This document shows, piece by piece, positions 51,530 through 60,169 of a DNA stretch of 64,000 nt. Position 1 is the first letter of the stretch; every line of letters starts with the position of its first letter. Source of the DNA: JBFIHF01 sp964411125 (GTDB lineage Bacteria > Myxococcota_A > Bradymonadia > Bradymonadales > Bradymonadaceae). The stretch covers positions 35,996 to 99,995 of the forward strand of contig CAYPJU010000012.1 of the NCBI GenBank assembly GCA_964411125.1, read 5' to 3'. The translations under genes were made by a program, and so were the position numbers. The notes beneath the pieces were generated by a model. It ran no database searches and was not told the origin of the DNA. It worked only from the letters and a program-made list of their open reading frames with translations.

Positions 51530-52903
51530 TCACGCAAAGATTTCCGGGATTCCCGAGTCGACGCGCCCGTTGTCCGCTCCGAACTCGGTGATCGGAAGGT
51601 CCATCGCCTGAAGCGCGGAGAAGAGTGCCGCGCTCGCGTTCTGTCCGAACTGGCGATAGTGATAGTCGCCCTTCAGGCGTCCCCCCGCCTTGCCGGCGAG
51701 GAGGATCGGATAGTCGTGCAGGGAGTGCGACCTACCTAGCGAGACGTCGGAGCTACAGAGGATCAGCGAGTGGTCCAGCAGCGTCCCCTCTCCTTCCGGC
51801 GTCGCCTGGAGGCGCTCCAGAAGATACGCGAGCTCCTCCATGATGAAGACCACGCACTGGTGGACTTTCGGCTGATCGCCGGGCTCGTCGTGGGTCAGGG
51901 AATGGAAAGTCGTCTGCGAATCGACGTCCCAGTAGTAGGTCCCCGAGACGCTGCCGTTGAAGAGATTCGACCAGACCCTCGTCAGGTCGCAGGCACACGC
52001 CATCGCCAGCAGGTCGGCCATCACGCGGCTGCGCAGCCGTTGCTCGGCGGCCGAAGTGGTCGGTGTGAACTCGGGAGCCGCCGGTTTCTCGCACGACAGG
52101 CCCGAGACGATCACGTTGTCCTCCAGCGCCTGAATTCGCGTCTGAAGAGCAGACACTCCCTCCAGGTGCTGGTCGAGTCGCGCTCGGTCCGACATGCCGA
52201 GGCGCGGCCGAAGCGCATCCGCGTCCGCCTTCACGGCGTCGAGGATGTTCCGCCGTAGCGCGAGCGTCGGATCAACCACCGGAGTTCCACCCGCCTCGAC
52301 GAAGCCCTCGCCGAAGAGCCGCTCGAACACCGCGACCGGGTTGTACTCCTGTGGGTTCACGTTGTCGGGGCCGTTGTGGGACAGATAGCGCAACGTCGTC
52401 CCTTCGACCTTCGAGACGCGCTCGTCCACCCCGACCTCGACCGAGCGAAAGCGCGTCTGCGCTCCGACGTGATCGGCGACGACCTGATCGATCGACGGTA
52501 GGCTGAACGTCGACGCATAGCCGGCGTCCCCGGGGTCCTGAGGGATGATGTTGGCTCCCGACAGGATACCCGCCGTACCGGCGTGATGCCCACGCAGGTT
52601 CGCGGTCTTCACGCCGAGCCCCGACAGCACGGTGAGGTGCGACTTCACACTCGCGAGCGGTGCCAACTGCTCGGAGAGCGTCCACGCGCCACCCTGCCCC
52701 GTCCCCGCCGGGGTCCAGCGCTCCGGGATCACCCCGTTGCCCCAGAAGAACACCCCGAAACGCGTAGGGATCGGGCTACCGTCGGCGAATGCGTTTCCAT
52801 TCCCGTTGAACATGATCTCCAACGGGGGGAGCGCGATCGTCGCCGCGGCCGCTCCGAGCGACCCGCGCAGAAAAGTTCGTCGGTCGAGTCGAAACCTGCC
52901 CAT
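51530..52903 (-). CDS. DUF1552 family Tat-exported protein
   Basis: A 457-residue protein. The N-terminus 'RLDRRTFLRGSLGAAAATIA' is a twin-arginine signal. Features of DUF1552 are 'FFWGNGVIPERWTP', 'GHHAGTAGILSGA', 'PSIDQVVADHVG', and 'HSLHDYPILLAGKAGG'. The fold belongs to the alkaline-phosphatase-like sulfatase/phosphatase group, but catalytic activity has not been established for this family. It starts inside the stop of the DUF1592-type gene (TAATG), as is usual for this pair in myxobacteria and planctomycetes. A longer frame reaching past the N gap is an artefact. Confidence 0.92.
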   Translation of the reverse strand: MGRFRLDRRTFLRGSLGAAAATIALPPLEIMFNGNGNAFADGSPIPTRFGVFFWGNGVIPERWTPAGTGQGGAWTLSEQLAPLASVKSHLTVLSGLGVKTANLRGHHAGTAGILSGANIIPQDPGDAGYASTFSLPSIDQVVADHVGAQTRFRSVEVGVDERVSKVEGTTLRYLSHNGPDNVNPQEYNPVAVFERLFGEGFVEAGGTPVVDPTLALRRNILDAVKADADALRPRLGMSDRARLDQHLEGVSALQTRIQALEDNVIVSGLSCEKPAAPEFTPTTSAAEQRLRSRVMADLLAMACACDLTRVWSNLFNGSVSGTYYWDVDSQTTFHSLTHDEPGDQPKVHQCVVFIMEELAYLLERLQATPEGEGTLLDHSLILCSSDVSLGRSHSLHDYPILLAGKAGGRLKGDYHYRQFGQNASAALFSALQAMDLPITEFGADNGRVDSGIPEIFA

Positions 52904-54444
52904 TACTCGCCCTCCACCATGAGAAATCCGTCGCTCGTCACCAGATCCAGGATCAGCTCCCGGAATCGAAAGCCATCCGCTTCCCAGCCCGCCGCGAGTT
53001 CGCGGACCAGCACTTCTTCTTCGGGTCCTTCCACGTGGCCCATCGCGTGCCGATAAACCTTCCGAACGAGGCATGTCGCCGCATCGGGGTGGCTGCTCAC
53101 GAGCTCGGCGAGCCCTGCCGCGTCCTGGAAGGTCTCTCCGTCGAGATCCCCCGTCGCGTCGATCGTCACACCGTTGTCCTTCTCGCGCTCGCGACCGATC
53201 GCGTCGAAGTGCTCGAAGCCGAACCCGATCGGGTCCATCTGAAGGTGACACGAAGAACAACCCGGGTTCTCCATGTGCACCGACAGCCGCTCTCGCAGTG
53301 TCTGGCCTTCGCCGCCGTACTCGTCGATCGTCGTATCCACGTTGGGAGGGGGCGGCGGAATCGGCGCGCAGAGCAACGACTGGCGCACGAAGAGCCCGCG
53401 GTGGGTCGGCGACGTGGCGACCGCGTGGGCGTTGACGCTCAGGAGGCTCGCGTGCCCGAGAACACCGCGCCGACGACCGTCTGCGGGAAGCTCGACCTCC
53501 ACGAACTCNNNNNNNNNNNNNNNNNNNNNNNNNNNNNNNNNNNNNNNNNNNNNNNNNNNNNNNNNNNNNNNNNNNNNNNNNNNNNNNNNNNNNNNNNNNN
53601 NNNNNNNNTCGGTCCACAGAGTGCGGAGCCCTCGCGTCGCTCGGGGCCCGTCCATCAGCCGCAGCGCCTGCCCGCGAACCTGCTCGGGGGTCTCGAGTTC
53701 GCCGTTCTCCGCCGCGTCGAGCAAGACCTCGTCGGGGGTGCTCGCGGTCAGAAAATACGACAGGCGCGAGGCGAGTTCGACCCCCGTCAGCTTGCGCTGC
53801 CCTTCACCCTCGCCACCTCCGAATTCGGTGCGGTAGAGAAACTTCGGAGACTGGAGCATGGCGGCGAGTGCGTAGCGCGGGCCTTCCCAGAAGTCCTCCG
53901 TCGTCGCGGCCGCCGTAGCGGCGATCACCAGCAGACGTTGGACCTCTTCCTGCGTCAGCGTTCTTCGGTACAGACGCCGACCGGCGTTCTCGATGAACTC
54001 TTGCATGCAAGCGGTGTCGCCCGTCGAGCGAGGCGCGCAGTCGACGAATCCGTTTCGCACGGGCCCCTGAGCGACCTGCCTCGAAATATCGAGCGCGGCG
54101 GTCTCGTACCGCTCCACGCCGAGCCGAGACGTGGCCGTCTGCGCGTTTCCGATCGCCGTGAACCCGTTGATGAGCGTGTCGGGTTCGAGGTCGTCGGGAA
54201 CGTCGATGTTCGGCCCGAAGACATCCCGCACGGAGTTCGTGTACTCCACGGCGGTGAGCCGTCGGAACTTCGTCGCTGGCGGGGCGAAGGGAGGCAGCAC
54301 CTCCCCAACCCCCGCGTCGTCCTCACCGACGTCGACGACCCCTGCGTCGGCTGACACGGGGGGCTCCTCGGTCGAAGGTTCGGTCGGCGTAGCGGCGCCC
54401 TTGCAGCCGCCGAGTAGCAAGATCAAGACGATGTATCTGCGCAA
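52903..54444 (-). CDS. DUF1592/DUF1588/DUF1585 family lipoprotein, interrupted by gap
   Basis: The product is about 513 residues as assembled, with 100 N in the middle, so internal residues are missing and the true length is unknown. Lipobox 'VLILLLGGC' at the N-terminus, then 'TAVEYTNSVRDVFG' (DUF1587-like), 'AGRRLYRRTLTQEEVQRLL' (DUF1595), 'YALAAMLQSPKFLYR' (DUF1592), then after the gap 'RRRGVLGHASLLSVNAHA' to 'LCAPIPPPPPNV' (DUF1588) with a haem-like 'CSSCH' at the start of the last part, and 'LVRKVYRHAMGHVE' (DUF1585). These PSCyt-type proteins pair with DUF1552 proteins; function unknown. The intact domain order on both sides shows one gene. Confidence 0.88.
   Translation of the reverse strand: MRRYIVLILLLGGCKGAATPTEPSTEEPPVSADAGVVDVGEDDAGVGEVLPPFAPPATKFRRLTAVEYTNSVRDVFGPNIDVPDDLEPDTLINGFTAIGNAQTATSRLGVERYETAALDISRQVAQGPVRNGFVDCAPRSTGDTACMQEFIENAGRRLYRRTLTQEEVQRLLVIAATAAATTEDFWEGPRYALAAMLQSPKFLYRTEFGGGEGEGQRKLTGVELASRLSYFLTASTPDEVLLDAAENGELETPEQVRGQALRLMDGPRATRGLRTLWTXXXXXXXXXXXXXXXXXXXXXXXXXXXXXXXXXXEFVEVELPADGRRRGVLGHASLLSVNAHAVATSPTHRGLFVRQSLLCAPIPPPPPNVDTTIDEYGGEGQTLRERLSVHMENPGCSSCHLQMDPIGFGFEHFDAIGREREKDNGVTIDATGDLDGETFQDAAGLAELVSSHPDAATCLVRKVYRHAMGHVEGPEEEVLVRELAAGWEADGFRFRELILDLVTSDGFLMVEGE
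53509..53608. other. 100-base assembly gap (N)
   Basis: Exactly 100 N, a nominal gap length, lying inside the DUF1592/DUF1588 coding region. The two flanks are in the same frame across it, which may be chance. Confidence 1.
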
Positions 54445-54715
54445 AATCGATGCTCGTAGTCTGGGAAAGCAGCCATATCAAAGCGCTTTGAGCGCCGGAA
54501 GTCCAACGCTGCCACCAATTTGTGAGCACTCGCCCCGGTCCACCCGCAACGTCGGGCCCCCGGCGGGCGGGGATCCGGCCCCCGCTCGCGGTACGGCCCG
54601 GTCCTGCCCCGCACCCTACGTCTCCCGCTTGCTCCCTTCCGAATTCAGCCGATTGACGTTACCTTCGATCGAGATGGCCCTTTCGGCCGTCCATGCATCA
54701 GTCAGAGGGTTCACG

Positions 54716-55468
54716 ATGTCTGCCGACGAGCTCGATCTCGGGCTGTTCAGCCCGCTAACCGTTGGGGAAGATTTCTGGGAGGGTGGACGCGCCGAAGCGC
54801 ACGCGATCGCGGCGCGGACCGGGCTCGCCTCGGGCGATTCGGTGCTCGTGATCCCCCGCGGGGTGGGGCAACACGCCATCGCCCTCGCCGAACTCGGGCT
54901 GAAGGTGACCGCCGTCGGCCCCGACGACGACGGGCTCGCCCTCGCGGCAGCACGCGCAGAGAGCCTCGAACTCGACATCGACTTCGTCGTCTCCGACAAC
55001 CCTGCGCACTACGCCTCCGACGCCAGCTTCGATCTCGTGCTCAACCTCTCCTCCTCCTTCGACTTCGTCCGAACCGAAGACGAAGGCGTCGCCCCTCGCA
55101 TCTTCGACCTCGTCGGAGAGGATGGTTGGGTGATCCTCCGAATGGTCAGCCTCGACTCGACGCAGCGCAGGGTGAAGAGCCGCGACTGGAGTGAGACGAA
55201 GGCGGGAGCCCTCCTCCTCGAGGAACTCGAATACGACTGGAGTATCGGATGGGTCAGCTACCGATGGCTGGTCGTGGGGAGTGACGGTCGACGGTACGAA
55301 TTCCATCTCGGCCATCGAGGCTACGACGCCGAATGGATCCGAAACGAGCTCCTGAGCACCGGCTTTTCTTCGGTGGAACTCTACGGCTCGCTCGAGGGGG
55401 AACCGTTCGAGTCCGATACCCCCCTCGTCGTGTTTGCGCGACGTGCGGCGGGCGACGACCCTGCCTGA
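54716..55468 (+). CDS. SAM-dependent methyltransferase-like protein
   Basis: A 250-residue protein with a class-I methyltransferase Rossmann pattern: 'DSVLVIPRGVGQHAIALAEL' (motif I, with a less Gly-rich turn than usual), 'KVTAVGPDDDGLALAAARAE' (acidic end of beta 2) and 'DASFDLVLNLSSSFDF' (motif IV). The C-terminal half is strand-rich ('IGWVSYRWLVVGSDGRRYEF') and could form the substrate side. Substrate unknown. The ATG at 54716 follows GAGGG; an earlier ATG at 54674 is possible. It is divergent from the DUF1592 gene across a 271-base spacer with no gene. Confidence 0.7.
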   Translation: MSADELDLGLFSPLTVGEDFWEGGRAEAHAIAARTGLASGDSVLVIPRGVGQHAIALAELGLKVTAVGPDDDGLALAAARAESLELDIDFVVSDNPAHYASDASFDLVLNLSSSFDFVRTEDEGVAPRIFDLVGEDGWVILRMVSLDSTQRRVKSRDWSETKAGALLLEELEYDWSIGWVSYRWLVVGSDGRRYEFHLGHRGYDAEWIRNELLSTGFSSVELYGSLEGEPFESDTPLVVFARRAAGDDPA

Positions 55469-55471
55469 GTT

Positions 55472-56254
55472 TCAGCGGCGCTTTTCCGCCACGATGAGCG
55501 AGCGAACGTGGTCGCGGAGCGCTTCCATGTCACCGCCGAATTCATCGGGATGCACGGGGTCGAGGACTTTGACCACCACGTGGGAACGCAGCGGCGCGAT
55601 GAGCCCGTGTTTCGGCAGCGCGTCCCGCGTCCCCTCGAGCACGATCGGGTAGACCGGGCTAGACGTCTTCACGGCGAGGTCGAACGCGCCGTTCTTGAAC
55701 TTCTGGACCGTACCGTCGGGAGAGCGCGTCCCTTCGGGGAACATGACCACGGGCACTTCCCGGCGAAGCCACCCTTCGCACAGCTCGAACATCCGCTTCA
55801 CGCTCTCTCGATCGCCTCGACGCAACGGTATGAAGCCGTTGATCCGCATCCCCCAACCGAGGATCGGGACGCTGAACACGCTCGCTTTCGAGACGAACTT
55901 GAACGGTCTGAACGTCGCCGCAACGACGAGGATGTCCGCCAGAGAATCGTGATTGGCCACGTAGAGCGCGCGGCCGTCCCACGGAAGTTTCTCGCGTCCG
56001 TAGACCTCGAGCTTCCAGAACGGATTGAGCGCGTAGACGGCCCACCCCCAGAATGAAACCGTCAAGACGTGGAACCATCGCCTGCGACGATCGAAGACGA
56101 TCGTCGGCAACAGGGCCAGAGTCCACACGAACATCAGTGCCGTGAAGCTCGCGAAACCGACCCACCACACCGTCGCGTACAGCCTCATGCTGAGCGACGT
56201 CGACTGGCGTTCTTCTTCGGTGGTTACGCTGAGGGACTGCTGGGACTGGGACAT
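55472..56254 (-). CDS. plsC: 1-acyl-glycerol-3-phosphate acyltransferase (PlsC family)
   Basis: A 260-residue membrane-associated acyltransferase. Motif I is 'VANHDSLADI' (NHxxxxD), motif II 'INGFIPLRRGDRES', motif III 'VVMFPEGTRSPDG', and motif IV 'VYPIVLEGT'. Two hydrophobic N-terminal helices ('VGFASFTALMFVWTLALLPT', 'HVLTVSFWGWAVYAL') place it at the inner membrane. It makes phosphatidate from lysophosphatidate in phospholipid synthesis. It is convergent with the methyltransferase-like gene, three bases apart. Confidence 0.92.
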   Translation of the reverse strand: MSQSQQSLSVTTEEERQSTSLSMRLYATVWWVGFASFTALMFVWTLALLPTIVFDRRRRWFHVLTVSFWGWAVYALNPFWKLEVYGREKLPWDGRALYVANHDSLADILVVAATFRPFKFVSKASVFSVPILGWGMRINGFIPLRRGDRESVKRMFELCEGWLRREVPVVMFPEGTRSPDGTVQKFKNGAFDLAVKTSSPVYPIVLEGTRDALPKHGLIAPLRSHVVVKVLDPVHPDEFGGDMEALRDHVRSLIVAEKRR

Positions 56255-56358
56255 CTCGTTACCCGCTCGGGTTCCCCCGCCAGCACCTTCATGGCGCCGC
56301 GGCGTTCAGGCGACCGCCTGGACCCTACCGTGGTAGCGACCCCCGAACCCCGTGTCAA

Positions 56359-56772
56359 TTAGTCCTCATGCGGGTTTTCACTGACTGATGCGTCAGTCGC
56401 GTGGCGTCTCTGGTGCCATGCCGCCCAACCCAGAACCACCGCGATGAAGACCAGTCCCCCCAACTCCCGTCCCTCTTCGGCATCGACGAAAACCACACCC
56501 GTCTGCTCCCCCTCGGGGAACATCGCCGAGGTGTCCCCCGTGAAGACCGCGTGGGCCAGAAACACCGCCCAGACACCGACGAGCCCCACCGTGACCGTGA
56601 GCACCCCGAACGGTATGCGTCGCCCGGCTGCCATCAGCGTGCAGAGGAGCGCGGCCCAACCGTAGACGCCCACCCAGAGGAGAGGATCGGCGTCGTTGAG
56701 CTGCAGCGACGCCGACCACGCGAAGAGAAAGGCGAACGTTCCCAGAAAGATTCGAGAGGCGTTTCCTTGCAT
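56359..56772 (-). CDS. TMEM220-like small membrane protein
   Basis: A 137-residue protein with four predicted helices ('IFLGTFAFLFAWSASLQLN', 'WVGVYGWAALLCTLMAAG', 'GVLTVTVGLVGVWAVFLA', 'LGGLVFIAVVLGWAAWH'). 'ASLQLNDADPLLWVGVYGWA' fits the TMEM220 pattern 'QxNDPDPxxWxxxY'. ATG at 56772 follows GAGAG; a TTG at 56790 would add six residues. Function unknown. It is separated from the PDZ gene upstream by a terminator. Confidence 0.78.
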   Translation of the reverse strand: MQGNASRIFLGTFAFLFAWSASLQLNDADPLLWVGVYGWAALLCTLMAAGRRIPFGVLTVTVGLVGVWAVFLAHAVFTGDTSAMFPEGEQTGVVFVDAEEGRELGGLVFIAVVLGWAAWHQRRHATDASVSENPHED

Positions 56773-56788
56773 CGGACTCTCACGGACC

Positions 56789-56815
56789 AAAAAAAAGGGC
56801 GCCCGGCGGGCGCCC
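56789..56815 (-). terminator. Rho-independent terminator of PDZ gene
   Basis: GGGCGCCC (56797-56804) with GGGCGCCC (56808-56815) and loop GGC; the A-tract at 56789-56796 gives a U-run on the minus strand. It follows the PDZ gene by 37 bases. Confidence 0.88.
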
Positions 56816-56852
56816 AGAAATCACGAGCAGTCAGCGTCGGTCGGTCCCGACC

Positions 56853-57407
56853 TCAGCGGTGGGGATGACGCTTCTGCGTCTTGCCGCGTTTGCTCGGACA
56901 AGCGCAGTTCTCCGCCTTCTTCGTCAGCGTCGGCGTCAGGAGCATCCGACGATCGTCACGCTGCACCAAGACCCGAACACGGGTGGTCGGGGCGGTCGAC
57001 TGAACCATCTTGCTGAACTGGCACGCCGAGGTGACCAACTGCCCTTCGTAGTTGAGGATGATGTCGCCAGCCTTGAACCCGGCGCGTTCCGAAGGCATCC
57101 CGTCCTGCACGTCGAGGACCATGACGCCACGGGTGTTCGGGTGATGTCCTTTCGCCACGGCCAGCTTCGAGTTCATCGTCTGAATGTGAACCCCGAGCCA
57201 GCCCTTCCCTTCCACGACCGGAGGCGCTTCTTTGATCACCGGAGGCGCGGGACGCTCCACGACCTTCTCGATCACCACGACTTTCTTTGCCGGTGGTGCC
57301 GACGGACATGTCGAAAACATCGCCAGTCCGAAGACCGGAAGGGCGAGCGCACAGAGCAGGCAGAGTAGGAGGGGATTTCGAAGAAAAGTTCGTGGAGTAA
57401 CGGCCAT
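56853..57407 (-). CDS. Membrane-anchored PDZ-domain protein
   Basis: A 184-residue protein. ATG at 57407 follows GAGG; the ORF to 57575 extends into the divergent promoter. One N-terminal transmembrane helix ('NPLLLCLLCALALPVFGLAM') then a Pro/Val/Glu linker. A PDZ domain covers about 70-150, with 'GWLGVHIQT' as the carboxylate-binding strand and 'SERAGFKAGDIILNYEGQLV' as the classical PDZ helix-strand. The C-terminus is basic with Cys ('ENCACPSKRGKTQKRHPH'). No protease domain is attached, so it is probably a scaffold in the periplasm. Confidence 0.85.
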   Translation of the reverse strand: MAVTPRTFLRNPLLLCLLCALALPVFGLAMFSTCPSAPPAKKVVVIEKVVERPAPPVIKEAPPVVEGKGWLGVHIQTMNSKLAVAKGHHPNTRGVMVLDVQDGMPSERAGFKAGDIILNYEGQLVTSACQFSKMVQSTAPTTRVRVLVQRDDRRMLLTPTLTKKAENCACPSKRGKTQKRHPHR

Positions 57408-57567
57408 CGGGATGATCCTCTTGTGTCGGTTCGTCTGTCTGAAACGAGTATAAACAACAATCGGGCACGTTGCCACCCGACCGCAGCGCAAAGGTGCGAA
57501 CAAATCGTTCGCGCTCTCTGTTCCCGGTTGATAGTCTGAAACCGGTGGCGGTGTAGGAGGACGTAGT

Positions 57568-58014
57568 ATGTTCAACTACTGGCTTCACACGTCGGAAGGC
57601 GTGTTCGAAGTTTCGTCGCACCGTCTCGTCATCGGGCGCGACCGGCGCCAGTCCGGGTTCGTACTCCCCGACCTCTCCGTGAAACGACAACACGCTCAAC
57701 TCATCGCGATCCGCGGGGCTCTCTACATCGAGAAGCTCGACCCCGACGCCCCCACGTTCCTGAATCGAGCCCCCGTCTACGGGGCCGCCGAAGTGCTCGA
57801 CGGGGACGCGATCGACATCGGTCCCTGGACGCTGGTCGTCCGCTCCCCCAACCTCGAACCGCGTCACGACCTCGATCTGCTCTTGATCGAAGAGACCCCG
57901 TCGGACCCCACGATCATCCACCGCGTCCGGCTCCCCGACCCTTCACGCGAAGTCAGGCGGCGACGGCTCCCTCCCCCGCTCCCCGACGATTCGACGGGGA
58001 GCTTCTTTCTCTGA
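57568..58014 (+). CDS. FHA-domain protein
   Basis: A 148-residue protein. GGAGGAC lies just before the ATG. The forkhead-associated domain (residues about 5-92) has 'LVIGRDRRQS', then 'LPDLSVKRQHAQLIAI' (the SxxH core, with the phosphothreonine-contacting Arg and Ser), and 'FLNRAPV' as the N-containing loop. It would bind phosphothreonine peptides made by Hanks kinases. The C-terminal about 50 residues are Arg/Pro-rich and disordered. It is divergent from the PDZ gene. Confidence 0.88.
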   Translation: MFNYWLHTSEGVFEVSSHRLVIGRDRRQSGFVLPDLSVKRQHAQLIAIRGALYIEKLDPDAPTFLNRAPVYGAAEVLDGDAIDIGPWTLVVRSPNLEPRHDLDLLLIEETPSDPTIIHRVRLPDPSREVRRRRLPPPLPDDSTGSFFL

Positions 58015-58017
58015 CGC

Positions 58018-58512
58018 TCAGGGCGTGCCGAACGCACCGTTCATCGGACAGTCACCCGCGTACCGCATCGCGACTTTCGAGCGGCTCTCCGCGCCGAGCT
58101 TTCGATGCGCGGCGATCTCGCTCTCGCCGTCCTCGGGCGCCACGACCTCCAGCCCCCGCCGGTCTTCGGAGGGCTCGGCGACCCGCACCCAGTACTGGAA
58201 CCCCGACTCCACCTCGACCGTCACGCACTCGTAGTCGTCACCCTCCGCATGGGTGATGAGGCGCAGGGTCCCCGCCGGATGCATCGAGGGGAAGTAGCCC
58301 CCTTTCATCATCCGGACCGAATAGTCCACGGCGTTGTTGTGTGACTCTTCGTCGATATAGACGTCCTGCAACGTCCGGATGTCGTCGCTCGCGTAGAAGT
58401 AGATCACCGACATCCCTTGCGGCACGTGAGTGCGCTCGTACGGCTTGCCCAGCAGGAAGAACGCGCAGCCCAGCGACAGCGAAGCCGTGACGGCGACCAG
58501 GTATCTCTTCAT
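58018..58512 (-). CDS. Hypothetical exported protein
   Basis: A 164-residue protein; ATG at 58512 overlaps the stop of the thioesterase gene (ATGA). Signal-like N-terminus 'YLVAVTASLSLGCAFFLLG' with a lipobox-like 'SLGC', so possibly a lipoprotein. The rest has strand-rich parts ('GMSVIYFYASDDIRTLQDVY', 'YECVTVEVESGFQYWVRVAE'). No family recognised. Last gene of the 60.1-58.0 kb operon. Confidence 0.72.
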   Translation of the reverse strand: MKRYLVAVTASLSLGCAFFLLGKPYERTHVPQGMSVIYFYASDDIRTLQDVYIDEESHNNAVDYSVRMMKGGYFPSMHPAGTLRLITHAEGDDYECVTVEVESGFQYWVRVAEPSEDRRGLEVVAPEDGESEIAAHRKLGAESRSKVAMRYAGDCPMNGAFGTP

Positions 58513-58904
58513 GACGCTTCTCCCTCCTCTCCCTCGGACCACGTCGGCAGCGGGACCAACTTGCCCGCCGGATCGACGCAGACCATCTCGATCTCCCCGT
58601 CGACGAGCCGCTTCTCCCCGCGCCAGACCGACTGGCGGAACACGACACGATAGTCGCTCTGCCGGTCGTATTCCGAGCGGATTTCGATCACGTCCCCGAG
58701 TCGTGCTCCCTCCTTGAACGTCATCTGCACCTTGTAGACGACGAAGCCGACCCCTTCCTCGAGCAGTTGGACGAGCCGGCGCGCGCCGATGATGTGCTCG
58801 CGCGCACGCTCGAAGTACCGCAGGTAGTTGGCGTGGTAGACGACCCCGGAGAGGTCGGTGTCCTCGTAGTAGATCTGCACGTCGTGCCGAAAGACCTTGC
58901 TCAT
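58509..58904 (-). CDS. ybgC: Acyl-CoA thioesterase YbgC (4HBT)
   Basis: A 131-residue hot-dog thioesterase. The active-site motif 'YYEDTDLSGVVYHANYLRYF' contains the conserved Asp-x-x-G and Tyr-x-x-Asn-Tyr elements of the YbgC/4-hydroxybenzoyl-CoA thioesterase family. The frame is open far upstream, but the ATG at 58904 overlaps the stop of the preceding gene (ATGA) and gives the normal size. YbgC hydrolyses short-chain or other acyl-CoAs and is often linked to the Tol-Pal system, which is not seen here. Confidence 0.92.
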   Translation of the reverse strand: MSKVFRHDVQIYYEDTDLSGVVYHANYLRYFERAREHIIGARRLVQLLEEGVGFVVYKVQMTFKEGARLGDVIEIRSEYDRQSDYRVVFRQSVWRGEKRLVDGEIEMVCVDPAGKLVPLPTWSEGEEGEAS

Positions 58905-59710
58905 CCGACCGCTCCCCGGTCGAGGTGTCGTCGTGCGACGGACGAGACGTGCGGGCGCTCGTCCCTGGCGGCGCGTTCCAGGAAGCGTTTGCCGCGGGAA
59001 CTCCCCGTCGACGCGATCGCGTCCACCAGAAAATCGGCGCCCGCGTTGTCGAGGGACGCGTGCTCGAGGAGGACGTCGATGTCGGTCGCCTCGAACTGCC
59101 GGAAGGCCCCCGCCATCTTGCCGCGAGGACCCGCCGTCGGGACCACGCCGTCGTCTGCGTCCGGATCGGCGGGCGGCACCCACGGGTGGCGGGCCGCGAA
59201 GTCGTCGAGCGCTTCGAAGACGTGCCCCACGAAGTCGCTCCCCCGCTCCTTCATCAACAACCAGAAACGTCGCGCCGAGTCCGGTCCGAGCCGGTCGAAA
59301 GCTTCGCGAGCCACCTGCGCGCGCCGCCACGCAGGAAGTCCGTCGAGAGAGGCCAGCGCCACCCCGATGAGGACCGGGTTCGACTCGAAACCGATCGCCC
59401 ACACCACCGAGTCGGCGACCCGCTCCTCCAGCCATTCGGGAACGGTGCCGTGCAGATCGGCGGCCGTCGACGTCAGCCAGAGCGTTGCCGTGTGCAGGGG
59501 GAACGCTCCCAGGGTGCGCTCGCGGACAGCGTCGGCGATCTCGTCGATCACCTCTTCACGACACAGCTCGAGGTCGTCCAGGACCTCCTCCACGGCCGCG
59601 TCACTGATGATGCCGCGAAGCTGCGCGATCGTCGCATCCGGGTCGGGCGCCGGGACGGGCTCTGCCTCCCGCACACCTCGGCCACGAAGCCATTTGAACA
59701 AATCTCTCAA
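58901..59710 (-). CDS. Hypothetical helical protein
   Basis: A 269-residue protein; TTG at 59710 lies seven bases after GAGG, which sits in the end of the previous gene. It is highly helical and acidic ('EEVLDDLELCREEVIDEIAD') with a middle that alternates Ala/Leu/Gly helices of HEAT-like pattern and a C-terminal 'RGKRFLERAARDERPHVSSV'. No membrane segment or signal. I do not recognise the family. Overlaps ybgC by four bases, hence likely co-translated. Confidence 0.7.
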   Translation of the reverse strand: MRDLFKWLRGRGVREAEPVPAPDPDATIAQLRGIISDAAVEEVLDDLELCREEVIDEIADAVRERTLGAFPLHTATLWLTSTAADLHGTVPEWLEERVADSVVWAIGFESNPVLIGVALASLDGLPAWRRAQVAREAFDRLGPDSARRFWLLMKERGSDFVGHVFEALDDFAARHPWVPPADPDADDGVVPTAGPRGKMAGAFRQFEATDIDVLLEHASLDNAGADFLVDAIASTGSSRGKRFLERAARDERPHVSSVARRHLDRGAVG

Positions 59711-59711
59711 G

Positions 59712-60101
59712 TCATGCCTCGTTCTGGAGGTCCCGAACGCGTACGAACCAGTACCACCAGAGCAAATGAAACGAACCGAAGATGGCGAGAAAGGCCCACG
59801 CCATCAGCGGCGCACCCTCCCATATCGACATAGCGATTCCGAAGGTCGCGACTCCGGACCACAAGATCTTGAGCCGCAACATCGTGGCGAACGACTCGGG
59901 CTCTCGGTTGTTCCTGCCGAGCCATGACTCCACACCAATTCCGACGAGCGCGGCGCCGACCAGCCTCGCGCTGATCGGATCGACGGCCTCCCAGCCCAAC
60001 ATCGTGAGGAACCAGTCGGGAGCCACGACCAGCGGTACCGCAAAGACGATGTCCGCCACGAAGTGGACGACGAACCACCGCCGCAGGGCTATCGGAATCA
60101 T
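59712..60101 (-). CDS. Small four-helix membrane protein
   Basis: A 129-residue protein with four hydrophobic segments ('FVVHFVADIVFAVPLVVA', 'ARLVGAALVGIGVESWLG', 'ILWSGVATFGIAMSIW', 'MAWAFLAIFGSFHLLWWYWF'). It is the first gene of an operon with the helical protein, ybgC and the exported protein. I do not recognise the family; the size and topology resemble small DUF4345-like proteins, but that is not established. Confidence 0.72.
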   Translation of the reverse strand: MIPIALRRWFVVHFVADIVFAVPLVVAPDWFLTMLGWEAVDPISARLVGAALVGIGVESWLGRNNREPESFATMLRLKILWSGVATFGIAMSIWEGAPLMAWAFLAIFGSFHLLWWYWFVRVRDLQNEA

Positions 60102-60169
60102 GGCTCCACCTGGTCGTAGTAGAAGGCATCACTCCACTGCGTTTGACCCCGACCGTCAAGCCGAGCCGC

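Noticed and set aside
51530..53617. 695-residue ORF of the DUF1552 gene extended through the N run
   Set aside because: The extension reads N codons and shadows the DUF1592 gene; the Tat signal fixes the start at 52903.
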